DNA of 64,000 nt, from contig NC_133287.1 in assembly GCF_005239225.2 (NCBI RefSeq), positions 17,860,519 to 17,924,518 of the forward strand, in the 5' to 3' direction. Shown here piece after piece: positions 47,191 to 58,550 of the stretch. Source of the stretch: Populus alba. Its lineage: Eukaryota > Streptophyta > Magnoliopsida > Malpighiales > Salicaceae. The notes beneath the pieces are model-generated. The model did not search any database and was not told the origin of the DNA. It saw only the letters and a list, made by a program, of their open reading frames with translations. Both the position numbers and the translations under genes were made by a program. Positions within the stretch are counted from its first letter, which is position 1. Every line of letters begins with the position of its first letter.

Positions 47191-47430
47191 GACATTATCT
47201 AGTTTTTCAGTGAATGAGGACAAGCTTTAGTCATCTAGCATTCATTCTTAAAATGTTGAGACAGAATGTCAGGGCAAGTTCACGTAACGTTCAGAAAAGG
47301 ATTTCATCAAATTCAAATATTTGAAGCTAGGGCCTCAAAATAGTTTCTTGGAGAAAAAATTAACTAGCAGAGTCAAATGAAATGGAATTGTGCTGATATC
47401 CTCAATTTAAAGTCCATATGCCAGATGTCT

Positions 47431-47708
47431 CTACATTAAGTAGCACAGAACCTGAAACTGGTAGCTGATATCCTCAATCCAAAGGTAACGAGAAAAAATA
47501 TTGGTATCGTAACTTTCGGTGGAATTGGAAACACAGAGAGTTTCACTCCCAGCATATGTCGTGTACTGATTTTCACAACTTTCTAGACAGGCCACCATGA
47601 AGTTCACATGGTCAAGCCCCACGTACTGCCAATACCCACCACTGGCCATATTGATATATTGTTGTCGGCCAATGCTTTTTTTATTCAAGAAAGGATCAGG
47701 AACAATAT
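47431..47708 (-). pseudogene. Possible receptor-kinase ectodomain exon fragment
   Basis: A minus-strand frame of about 90 residues, cut at its upstream end by the copia LTR, reads like protein rather than random AT-rich DNA: YINMASGGYWQYVGLDHVNF, LESCENQYTTYAGSETLC, then DISYQFQ followed by a possible splice donor (CAG|GTTCTG). The Cys pattern and the closing 'D I .Y.F.' resemble the extracellular part of LRK10L/WAK-like kinases. No kinase domain is present. I do not recognise it with certainty; it could be another Cys-containing domain. Confidence 0.3.
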
Positions 47709-50700
47709 TGTTGAAAGTAAACCAGATTTCATTTTTTTTAAATAAAGAAATTGGTCTAATGGTTGAGAATTAGTCGACCTGCTGGAAAAAGTTAAATTGA
47801 TCGATGGTTTACAAATAATCAACTGGTTTATTCATCATAATACAATTCATATTCAGTTTAGGATTTTCTTATATTTGTTTAATTCCTTAATTATATATGA
47901 CTTTATGCCTATAAAAAGGCTTGTAATTCAATATTACTAAGAAGCACAAAAGAGAGAGAATAGCTAAGAGAGTTTAGAGATAAATACTTAATAAAAGTAT
48001 ATCTTCCTCTCAATCTTATTCTTTTTCTTGAGTTTTTAATTTTCTATTACTATTTTTGATCTTCTACCACACCTATCATTCTTCTAATAAGTGATATCAG
48101 AGCTTATGTTTGATTATTTAACATGGTCAATCCAAACTTCTCACCTTCATGTCCTAGGTTGACAAAGAACAATTATGAAACTTTGTGTATTTGAGTAAAA
48201 CTTTGACTTTGTTCCCAAGATGTATGGAAATAGTTGAAAAGGCTTTGAAGAGCTTATAGATGGAGCAACATTGACTTCAGCCCAAAGGGAGGCCGCGTAA
48301 AAGGCATGAATGAAGAATCAACAAGCACTAACAATGATCCACTAATTTCTAGATGATGTCACTTTTGAGATAGTGCCCAATGTAACCACCGCCAAGCAAG
48401 CATGAGAAATTTTGCAAGAATCAAAACAAAGAGATGACAATATGAGAAAGGTATATCTATAAAAGCTACATGGAGATTTTGAAAAGTTACATATGCTTGA
48501 ATCAAAGAATATTTCAGAATATTTTGTAAGAGTATTGGTCATATACAATCAAATAAAGAGATACGAGAAGAATATGGAAGAGACATGTTGCAAAAAAAGT
48601 TTCATTATATGGTGGTCATGATAGAGGAGTCATAAAATATGAATATTCTTTCAATCCAAGGTCTCATGGGAAAATTATAAGCCCATGAGGAAAAAGTCGA
48701 TGAGATTCAAAAGGAGGTGCACAAGCATTTTTTTTCAAAGTAAGATGGTTTTGGATACTCTCAAGGAGGTAAATGACATGGACAAAATAGAAAAAGAGGA
48801 GTAAGAGGTAGATTTGGAAGAGGAGATTGTGGCATCCTCAACAGTCAATCCGTCAACCGCAGAAACAAATTGGTCAATTAGTTACACTGACAGTGGCAAT
48901 CCAAAATCCAGGTTTGACAAATCAAAAGTTTAAAGTTATAATTGTCAAAAGGTAGGTCACTATGCTAGGGATTGCTGATGTCCAACCAAAAAGGTTGAAA
49001 AGAATGAAAATCTAGTGATACAAGAGGAGAAAGAAACCACCCTATTACTAATGCATGATAAAAAAAATGCAAGATAAAAAGAACATGTGGTATCTAAATA
49101 ATGGAGCCAACAACCACTTGTGTGGAGACATATAAGTTCATGGAGTTTGATAAAGAAATTAGAGGTAATGTCACCTTTACAGATAATTTAAAAACTACCA
49201 TCAAAGGAAAATGTGTGATTTTGAATAAATTGAAATATGGAAATCATCAATTTATTAGTGATATTTGTTATATATATCAATGGTAAAAAGCAACATAGTG
49301 AGCTTAGGACAATTATTGAAGGAGTATGAGATTAAAATGAAAGATCGTACTTTGACATTACTTGACGCTAAAAGAACTATAATTGTGAAGGTATCCATGA
49401 CAAAGAATTGAATTTTCTTGCTAAAAATAGAGATAAATATGCTTAAATACATATGTAAAGGATGAGACTTGCTTTGGTATATGAGACTGGGGCATGTAAA
49501 TTTTGATAGCTTGAAAATAACGGTACAAAAGGAGATGTTAAAGGGTTTACCATCCATTATACATCCAAATAGTTGTGTAAAGGATGTTTAGTGGGTAAGC
49601 AATTTCACAAGAGTTTTCTAAAGGAGTTTACATCAAAAGCAAATCAACCCCTACAAGAAATATATGTCAGTGTTTGTGGTTCTATCAAACCATGTTTGTT
49701 TGGTAAAAATTTGTATTTTTTATTTTTTATTGATGATTATAATAGAAAAACTTATGTATACTTTTAAAAGAAAAGTCTGATGTGTTTAGTTGTTTTAAAA
49801 AGTTTAAGGCATTAGTTGAAAAAGAAAGTGGTTATTCAATAAAATCACTTAAAACGGATAGAGGGTGAATTTTTTTCTAATAATTTTAATAAGTTTTATG
49901 AAGATCATATTATAAAGAGACTTTTAACAGTGCCTAGATCCCTACAAGAAAATGGCAAGGTGGAGAAAGAGAAAAAAAGCATCTTCAACATAGCAAGAAG
50001 AATGCTCAAAACTAAAAAGATGCCTAAAGAGTTTTGGGGTGAAGTTGTAGATTATGTTATCTATTTGTCAAATAGGTATCCTACTAAAGGCTTTAATGGC
50101 ATTACTACACAAGAAGCATGGAGTGGAAAAAAGCCAAATCTTTCTCACTTGAAAGTTTTTGGGAGCATTGGCTATATGCATGTAGATAATCAAGTAAGGA
50201 CAAAGCTAGATGATAAGAGCAAAACAATGATTTTTATGGGATATGATCAAAAGTCTAAAGGATACAAGTTGTACAACCCTAATAAAAAAACTAGTGAATG
50301 GTAGAGATATTGAGTTCAATGAAGATGGAGCATGAGATTGGAAGGTAGATAACAGTGAGAAATATGATGTCCTACCATTTCTTGATGAAGAAGATGAGAG
50401 ATGAATATCATTAACAACCTATAGTTATACCTCAGCAAACACCAATGAGCTCAACTTCTCATTTTTCTTCTTCTAATAGAAGTTTAAATCGTAACACTCC
50501 ACCAAGTTCACCAAGAAAGATGAGGAGCCTTGATGACTTATATAAGGTAACTAATCCTATTGATAATGATGTGACACTATAGTGTCACCTTGCTACATGT
50601 GATTTTATAGTGTTTAAAGAAGCAATAAAGAATGCAAAATGAATAATTAATATGGATGAGGAAATTGTACCATTTGAGAATAATGACATAGAGATTAGTT

Positions 50701-51834
50701 CCTAGACCAAATGGAAAGAAGCCAATAGGTGTCAAGTGGATCTTTAAAGAAAATAAAAATACAAAAGGAGAGGTTGAGAGATATAAGGCAAGGTTAGTGA
50801 TAAAAGACTATAGTCAAAAGCTTGGGATTGACTATAATAAGATTTTTTCTCTCGTTGCTAGATTGGAGACCTTTCAATTAATAATTATCATTATTGCCCA
50901 ATATAGATGGAGAATCTATCAAATGAATGTCAAATCCGCCTTTCTTAACAATGGTTTTCTTGAAGAGAAGTTCTACATTGAGCAATCTATGAGATATGAA
51001 GTGAAGGGGGGACATGAAGACAAGGTATTAAAGTTGAACAAAGCCTTGGATGGATTGAAGCAAGCCCCAAGGGCTTGGTATAGTCATTTTAATGACTTTT
51101 TTCTTAAAGAATGGACTTGCTAAATGCCTCATAAATGTCATTTATGTAAAGATCAAAGAGAGTGGTGATACTCTTATTATATGTTTACATATGGATAACT
51201 TAATCTTTACAGGAAATAATCCAAAGATGTTTAGAGACTTTAAGACAACAATGATCAAAGAGTTTGAGATGACGAATATTGGTCTCATGTCCTAATACTT
51301 CACACTTCAAAGCATTAAAGTGAATTCTTTGATATATCAAAGGAATTATTGATTTTGACTTGTTCTATGGTTATTCTAATAACCTTGAACTTGTGGGTTA
51401 TAGGGATAATGATTGGGGTGGAGATATGGATGATAGAAAGAACACTACAAGTTTTGTTTTCTACATAAGAGACACATCATTCATATAGAGTTCAAAGAAG
51501 CAATTCATAGTCACTTTGTCATTATGTAAAACTGAATATATAGCAATTACATCATGTATTGCTAAAAGAGAATATCACAAGAGATTATTGAAGGAATTAT
51601 GAATGCCACAAGAGAAGTCTACTAAAATTTATGTGGACACCTCATCAGTCATTGCATTAGAAAAGAATCTAGTATTTCATAGTATAAGTAAGCATATTGA
51701 CACAAGATTTTATTACTTATAAGAAAGCATTGCAAACAAGTTGAAGTTAAGTATGTAAAGGCACAAAACCAAGATGCGAATATATTCACAAGGCCACTAA
51801 AAAATGATTTTTTAAATCAAGATGAGAGATGTTG

Positions 51835-53552
51835 TTGAGAGACTCCTAATAGTGCCTAGATTCCCATAAAAAAATGTGTGATTGAGAGAAAAAACAGAAG
51901 CATCCTTAACATGGAAAAAAAAAACATTCTCAAAACCGAGAAAATGCCTAAAAAGTTTTGGGTTGAAGCTTTAGATTGTGCTATCTAGTTGTCAAATAGG
52001 TTTCCAACTAAAGGTTTGAATTGCAAGACTCCACAAGAGGTATGGAATGGAAGAAAGCCAAGTGCTACTCACTTGAAAGTATTTGGAAGCATTGGTTATA
52101 TGCATGTAGATAATTAAGTAAAGATGAAGCTAGATCACACCCAAAAGATACAAGCTTTACAATTCTAATGAAGAAAAGACAGTGATTAGTAAAGATGTTG
52201 AATTTAATAAAGAAGGAACATTGGATTGGAAGGTAGATGATGGATGAGAAATATGAATTTCTACCAGTTCTTAATGAATAGAAGAAGATATATGAAGATC
52301 ATCTAGAACCTATAGTTACACCTCTATAATCACCAATTAACTCAAATTCACATTTATCTTCTTCTTCTAATGAGAGTTCTAGTAGCAGCAGCCTATTTAG
52401 TCCACCAAGAAAGATAAGAATCCTTGATGACTTGTATGAGGTACATAATCCTATTAATGATGATTTAACATTATATTGTCAACTTGCTACATGTGATCCT
52501 ATAGTGTTTGAAGAAGCTATAAAGGATAAAATGAAGATTATTATGGATGAGGAGATTGCATCAATTAAGAAGAATGACACATGAAAGTTGGTTCCTAGAC
52601 CAAGAGGAGAAAAGCCAATAGATGTTAACTAGATCTATAAAGAAAACAAGAATGTCAAAGAAGAGGTGAAGAGATACAAGGCAAGGTTGGTGGTAAAAAG
52701 CTATAATCAAAAGCTTGGGATTGACTATGATAAGGTTTTTGCTCTCGTTACTAGATTGGAGACCATTCGAGAAGTTTGCAAAGGATGTTCTTAAGAAGTT
52801 TAAGATGGAGGATTGTGCATACGTAAATACTTAGGTAGAGTATAGAGTAAAGATGTTAGAGAATGATGAAAGAAATAAGATAAACTTTACAACATTCAAG
52901 AGCTTTGTTAGGAGTTTGAGATATTTATCATGCACTCATCCAGATATTCTTTTTGGAGTAGAACTTATTAGTAGATTTCTAGAGACACTAATTATGACAT
53001 TTCAAAGCATTGTAGGGAATTCTTCGGTATATCAAAGGTATTGTTGATTTTTGCTTGTTCTATGATTATTCTAGTAGCTTTGAACTTGTGAGTTATAGTG
53101 ATAGTAATTGGACTGGAAATATTGATAAGTGAAAGAGCACTACAAGTTTTATTCTCTATATGGAAGACACAACATTCACATGGAGTTCATAGAAGTAATA
53201 TATAATCACTTTGTCAACATGTGAAGTTGAACATGTAGCTGCTACATTATTTGTTTGTCATTGCATATGGCTAAGGAGATTATTGAATAAATTAGGAATG
53301 CCATATGAGAAGCATACTGAAATTAATATGGACAACTCATTAGTCATTGCATTAGCAAAGAACCATTATTTAATGATAGAAGAAAGCATGTTAACACAAG
53401 ATTTCATTACTTATGAGATTGCATTGCAAATACGGAAGATGAAGTCAAGTATGAGAAGACACGAATATTTTCACAAAGCCACTTAAATATGACATTTTTA
53501 TCAAGATGAGAGACATGTAATGAGTTATGAAGAAATCAAGTTTAAGGGAGGA
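51835..53552 (+). repeat. Second, partial pol module inside the copia element
   Basis: 51860-52450 repeats 49930-50600: 'gtgcctaga.tccc', 'atgcctaaa.agttttggg', 'ttgtcaaatagg' and 'catgtagataat' occur in the same order. 53040-53500 repeats 51345-51800 (RNase H). Confidence 0.8.
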
Positions 53553-53765
53553 TGTTGAAAATAAAAAAAAATTTGGTTATGAAAAGTAGGGCAACCGTTC
53601 TACTGGTTCATAACCGGTCAACCAACTAGAATAAGCTGAATCGATCGATCAGTTCAGTCAAGATAATATAATTCATGTTTAAATTAGAATTTTATTGTAT
53701 TAGTTTAATTCCTTGATTGTTTAGGACCTTTACCTATAAAAAAGCTTGTAATTCAATATTATGAA

Positions 53766-55644
53766 TGTTGTAACCAAATTTTGACCCACTTATTGTTAAA
53801 TTAATTTTAAGGAGGGTAAATCTTGAAAATTAAAAGACCAGGGGTTCGAATGCAAGGATTTAGAAACTTCAAGGACTAGATTGGAAATGACCATTCTCAG
53901 CCCAAAACAGCACCGTTTCAATCAGGTGCTGTCCGTCATCTTCGTCTCACCGAACGTCCGCCTGCAAAGAAGGAAACAAAAGCGTGAAACACCAGTATCC
54001 TAACCCATTCAAAATACAGAAAAGCAATAATTATCTTCATGATAATTACAACCCGACGAGATAAAGATTGCACTTTGAATTCGAGTCCTAGCAGGAACCG
54101 TCTCCCTCAGTCGTGCTTATCAAGAGGAGAGACGTGAGGCTGAGGGGGAGGAAAATTGATCCCTATAAATACCCAACAATTAACAACGCCAAGGAAGAGG
54201 AAAAACCCAGAATTTACCCAGAAAAACAGAGATAAGAACAGGAAACCGAGCAAAAAAAAAAACCCAAAAACAGAGCAATTAACAAAAAAAAAAAAACAGA
54301 GAAAACAAAACACAAAAAAAAAAGAGACAGAGAAGAACAGTATCACCAGCCAGATTTCATCCCTTCTAGAAATCAGTTTTCATCCGAACTGTTTTCACCC
54401 CTACAGAAACCCAATTGATCACCGAACCGTAGATCATTGACATAAAGCAGTCGAGCCACACCGTCGCCTCAACCTGCCTCAGCATCGCCAGAAACAGAAA
54501 GCAGTCGACTCAAAGGAACCAGACCAGCGTTGCAATCTTTTTCAATCTCCAAAAACAGGTTCGCTTCCTTTTTCATTTTTTCTCTGCTCTTCGTGTTCAA
54601 ATAATTGTTTGAACAGTGCGAAGGTAATTTAATTACCTTCGCACTGTTGATGCACGCGTGATCTGTTTCACGCGTGCATCTTGTGTAGCCGGGTCACTGG
54701 CTTGGGCCAGTGACCCGGGCCGGGCTGGCTGGGTTCAGCCCAGCCCGGCCACAAATATATATACTTGCTGGGTTGGATTTAGCCCAGCCCAGCCCAAAAA
54801 AAAAAAAAACAAGTAAAAAAATATAAAATATTAAAAATATATAATAAAAATTGTGTATGTAAAAAATATATACATAAATGATTTTTTTTATTCATTGAAA
54901 AAAAACACACAAAATAAAATAGGATAAATTTATTTAGTATATTCACCGACGCCAGAGTCGGGAATAAAACAATACTAGGGTAAATTTATTTTATTTTATT
55001 TTGTTTCGCATGCATAAAAAATAATTTGATAAAGAAATGAATTGATTTTTATTTGTTTATTCACATAAGATAAAATAGGATAAATTTATTTAGTATATTC
55101 ACCGACGCCAGAGTCGGGAATAAAAAAATACTAGGATAAAGTTATTTTATTTTGTTTCGCATGCATAAAAAATAATTTGATAAAAAATAAATTGATTTCT
55201 ACTTGTTTATTCACTGACGCCAGAGTCAGGAATATAATAAAATGATGATATGAGTTTATTTATTTTGATACCTACGTAATATTTACCAACGCCAGAGTTG
55301 GAAATATACGTAGTTGAATATTCACTGGCGCCAGAGTCAGGAATATCGTACACAAGAAATCATAGTATAAACCAATAAAGATGTTAGCAATTAATAACAA
55401 AGACCAGCAATGCAGCCTACCTTAGGTAGGACGTTTAAGGGGTGATAATATCTTCCCTTTTACGTAACCAGTCTCGGATCATAGAATCTCTGTTGACCAG
55501 TTAGGGTTCCTAGTGACCATAATACTAGGTGGCGACTCCTTAAACAAAGACCTTTTCCCCTAAAAGAACACGATGCCTGTAATCGGTTCTTTTTCCATAA
55601 TTCAAGAATTAATTTTTAAGGCGGCCGCGATGTCGGGTGCGACA
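53766..55644 (+). mobile_element. Gypsy-type solo LTR (1879 bp)
   Basis: Starts TGTTGTAACC, ends GGTGCGACA and is flanked by a perfect 5-bp duplication, ATGAA (53761-53765 and 55645-55649), inside the 3' LTR of the copia. Its end matches, in reverse, the start region of the LTR at 35060, so it belongs to a related family. It contains two near-copies of a block ending 'ttcaccgacgccagagtcgg' (about 54940 and 55100) and GC-rich 'gcccagcccgg' text. With no interior or second LTR it is a solo LTR from LTR-LTR recombination. Confidence 0.88.
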
Positions 55645-55773
55645 ATGAAGAAGCATAAAAGAGAGAGAATATCTAAGAAAACTTAAAGAAAAATACTTAA
55701 TAAAAATATGTTTTCCTCTCAATCTTTTTATTATTATTTTTGAGATTCTACTGTACACATCCTTTTTCCAACA

Positions 55774-56560
55774 AGGATCCAGTACCACTGATGAAAAATG
55801 ATTTTCAGTTCTATTTTTTCCCCGCTGCATTAATATAGCCTTGAGCTAGACTAATTATATTGAGATGTTACCGTTACAGACCTGCAGATACATGCCTAGG
55901 TAAGTAACAGACATCATAGTTGATATGGGCACTTAATAGAGTTTAGATAAAGTTCAGTATCATCTCTCTTTTCATAAGGCAACAAGGGATAATTGATGGT
56001 GTGTTTGCACTGCATATCCATAAATTTTAAATAATTGCTTCATAAATGCTTAGGATATTATTGATTAATTCAATTTCCCCTCTTTATTTACATGGCACGG
56101 TTTGTATTTTGTCTTAGTCATATATTTAAAAATATTTGATTAATCAACATATATTATAGTTTTAACATCCCACTAAAAATCTCTTTTAAAATATTAGTTA
56201 AAAAAGTTAAATTTCATAGCTTTTTCTAAAACTATTTATTTTTAAAACCGCAATATAAAATAAAAACTACTATGGTTTCAAACACAAACCGAAGCTAAAA
56301 TGAAGCTTGAATGAAATGCTTAATAAAAATTCACGTAGATAAGGAAACAAGAAATAAGAAAAGATCTATCTATATCAATTGACAAATCAGTTGAAGCACT
56401 TTCTTCACCTTTCTTATCCAAAGCATCAACTTTCCAGGCTAGAGATGTCTTGTCCTGCCTTTAGTCTCCATCACCACTAGGCCTCTTGACACAGGCCACA
56501 TAGTAGATTTTTCAAGTCTATTTTTTTTATATATAAAAAAAAAGAGTTTAATTTTATTAT
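55774..56560. repeat. SAUR-cluster spacer unit without a gene
   Basis: 'agacctgcag.taca' near 55878, 'tctcttttcat' near 55966 and 'ccatcaccact' near 56467 recur in order at 57808, 57900 and 58150. No SAUR core is found in any frame. Confidence 0.5.
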
Positions 56561-57799
56561 TATAGTTTCCTGTTTCTACTCGTACTTACTTTATTGGGTG
56601 TATGTGAATAAGTATTTATGTAGATATTCATTTTGAACGTATCATTAATGATTGAAATAAAGAATTTAATTTTTTTATAAGATTGAGTTTTTTTTTTTTT
56701 GTCGAGTCTCTTTTATTGGTGATTTTTTTTGTCGAAAAAATATGGCTTACGTACGACAAGTGTCGTGAGTTCACCTGAAGCGGTATTCGCCTTAAAAGAA
56801 CATTTATCACCGGTTACCTACCATGTGTAATGTGGATAATGCTTAATCAGTTTAGGGGTCCCATGTCTTGAAAACTTTGAACAGTAGTCGGTAGATCCTA
56901 CAATGTAAGCAGGTGATGAGATATGATTACAGAATTATAACAGAAACTGTTACTTCAGTGATTAACATCAAACCGGTTCTGTAAGACTATGTACAGATGG
57001 GTAACAGAGATATTTAGAGTTATCATACCCCTGAAATGTCAATTTCCCTATTTTGTCGTAACTGGTAGGCACAAGAACAACGGTCTGATATTGACATTGT
57101 GAGAACAAAAATAAAATTTGCTAAGTTCTCATATAATTTTTTTTTAAATTCAATTAGAGTTGTCCGTAACATTGGATATCATAATTAATTTCATAATAAA
57201 ATCAATTATCTTAATAAAATCTTTAATACAATTCAATAAATATTAAGCACTAACTAGAAGTTAGTTGTAAAAGAAGTAAAAAAAAAAACCTTCTAACTTA
57301 TAAAAGAGGAATCTTCCTTTATTTCTCTTTCCAATCATAACATTTTATATTTTAATTTTTTTTTTTTTGCCATTAAATCATGAATCTTATCTTTTAATCA
57401 TTAGATATTTATACAAAAAATTTATTAACTTTTATTTAGGTTAATTAATTTGTAAAAGAAAGATATTTTCAAATATTCACTAAACAACTAATATTTCAAA
57501 TAATGGTTGTATAGAAAATCATATTTTAAAATGTGTTTGCTATTTTAAATAGCAATTATGTACAAAAACAATATTTTAAAATGTAATTATATTCAAATTG
57601 TATTATTTTCCAAGTATTTTTTAGTATGTGTTATTGCCAAAACTTTTAGCATACTATGCTATATTTTTCAAAAATCAACAAATCCTTGAAGGGTGATCAC
57701 AAACATATCTAGTATGATGCATGAGAAATAATAACTTTCAGGCACTTTTTCCCTTTGTACGAAATATAGCCGTATAGGATCTACAGGATATTAAGCCGT
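56561..57799. other. Intergenic between repeated SAUR spacers
   Basis: AT-rich; no gene or SAUR relic recognised. Several near-copies of 'atattttaaaatgt' lie at 57515-57590. Confidence 0.35.
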
Positions 57800-58550
57800 T
57801 ATCGACATATATAGACCTGCAGGTACATTCCAAGTACTTAAAATAGTATGAAGGTAAACTGGTAAATCACTAAAAGTTTTTAAGATAGAGTTCGGCAGAA
57901 TCTCTTTTCATGAAAAAAAAAAAAAAAAAAACAATTGGTGCGTGAGGCTGACATGAATTTTGAGCAGTAATGCTTAGCAGAAGATGATTAAGCTTATCAG
58001 ATTTATTTGTAATTGAGTACCCTAAAGTACACTAAACTGAAACGCATGTAACATGTCAATTCTGCAATGAAAAAGATCTATTTCAAATGCCATATCTATA
58101 CAAATTAACACCTAGTGCACCATCTTTCGTGACTAATATGCTTATCGTACTTTTGGTTTCCATCACCACTTGCCTGAAGGAGTAAAGGACAATCGTACTA
58201 GGGACCCTTACGGTAATGAAATTATTAAAGTCATCGGTTGGGACAGCGAATTTTGAGTTGTATAAGATGTTACAGGACCTGCTTTAACCTGGAGGTCGCT
58301 CTTACAACTAGCTAGCACGTGCCAAGATTGAAAAAGAGATAGCCCAATTATGTAATGATCCAGGCTTCGATGCTTCTGGATATTAATTTTACTTCTTTTT
58401 TTTTATGCAATTAACCACAGTAGTCTAAACTTGAATTTGCGCCTTTTCGCTGAGGTAAAGTCCAGACTGACTTAGTTAATGCTTCCAATGATAAAGGATT
58501 TTACTATTTTCAAAACGTAATATGTATGTTTTGATCAGGGCTTTCCAGTA
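57800..58550. repeat. SAUR-cluster spacer unit without a gene
   Basis: Counterpart of 55870-56500 and 39951-40300. The right end is interrupted by the copia LTR at 58551. Confidence 0.5.

Larger units (their letters stand above)
47709..55773 (+). mobile_element. Decayed Ty1/copia element with duplicated pol segment, plus strand
   Basis: The 5' LTR is 47709-48089, followed by a degraded primer site TGATATCAGAGC. The 3' LTR is 53553-53765 plus 55650-55773, split by a solo LTR. Relics in order: gag (48150-48900), zinc knuckle near 48940, protease-like text, integrase (49440-50300), reverse transcriptase (50700-51300) and RNase H (51330-51830). Then a second integrase/RT/RNase H stretch follows at 51840-53500. 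The first copy lacks the C-terminal RT part, while the second lacks most of the N-terminal RT part. No frame is intact. No clear target duplication is visible. Confidence 0.8.

Noticed and set aside
54107..54440. Lys/Asn-rich plus frame and Phe-rich minus frame
   Set aside because: They lie within the solo LTR in a purine-rich stretch and show no protein features.
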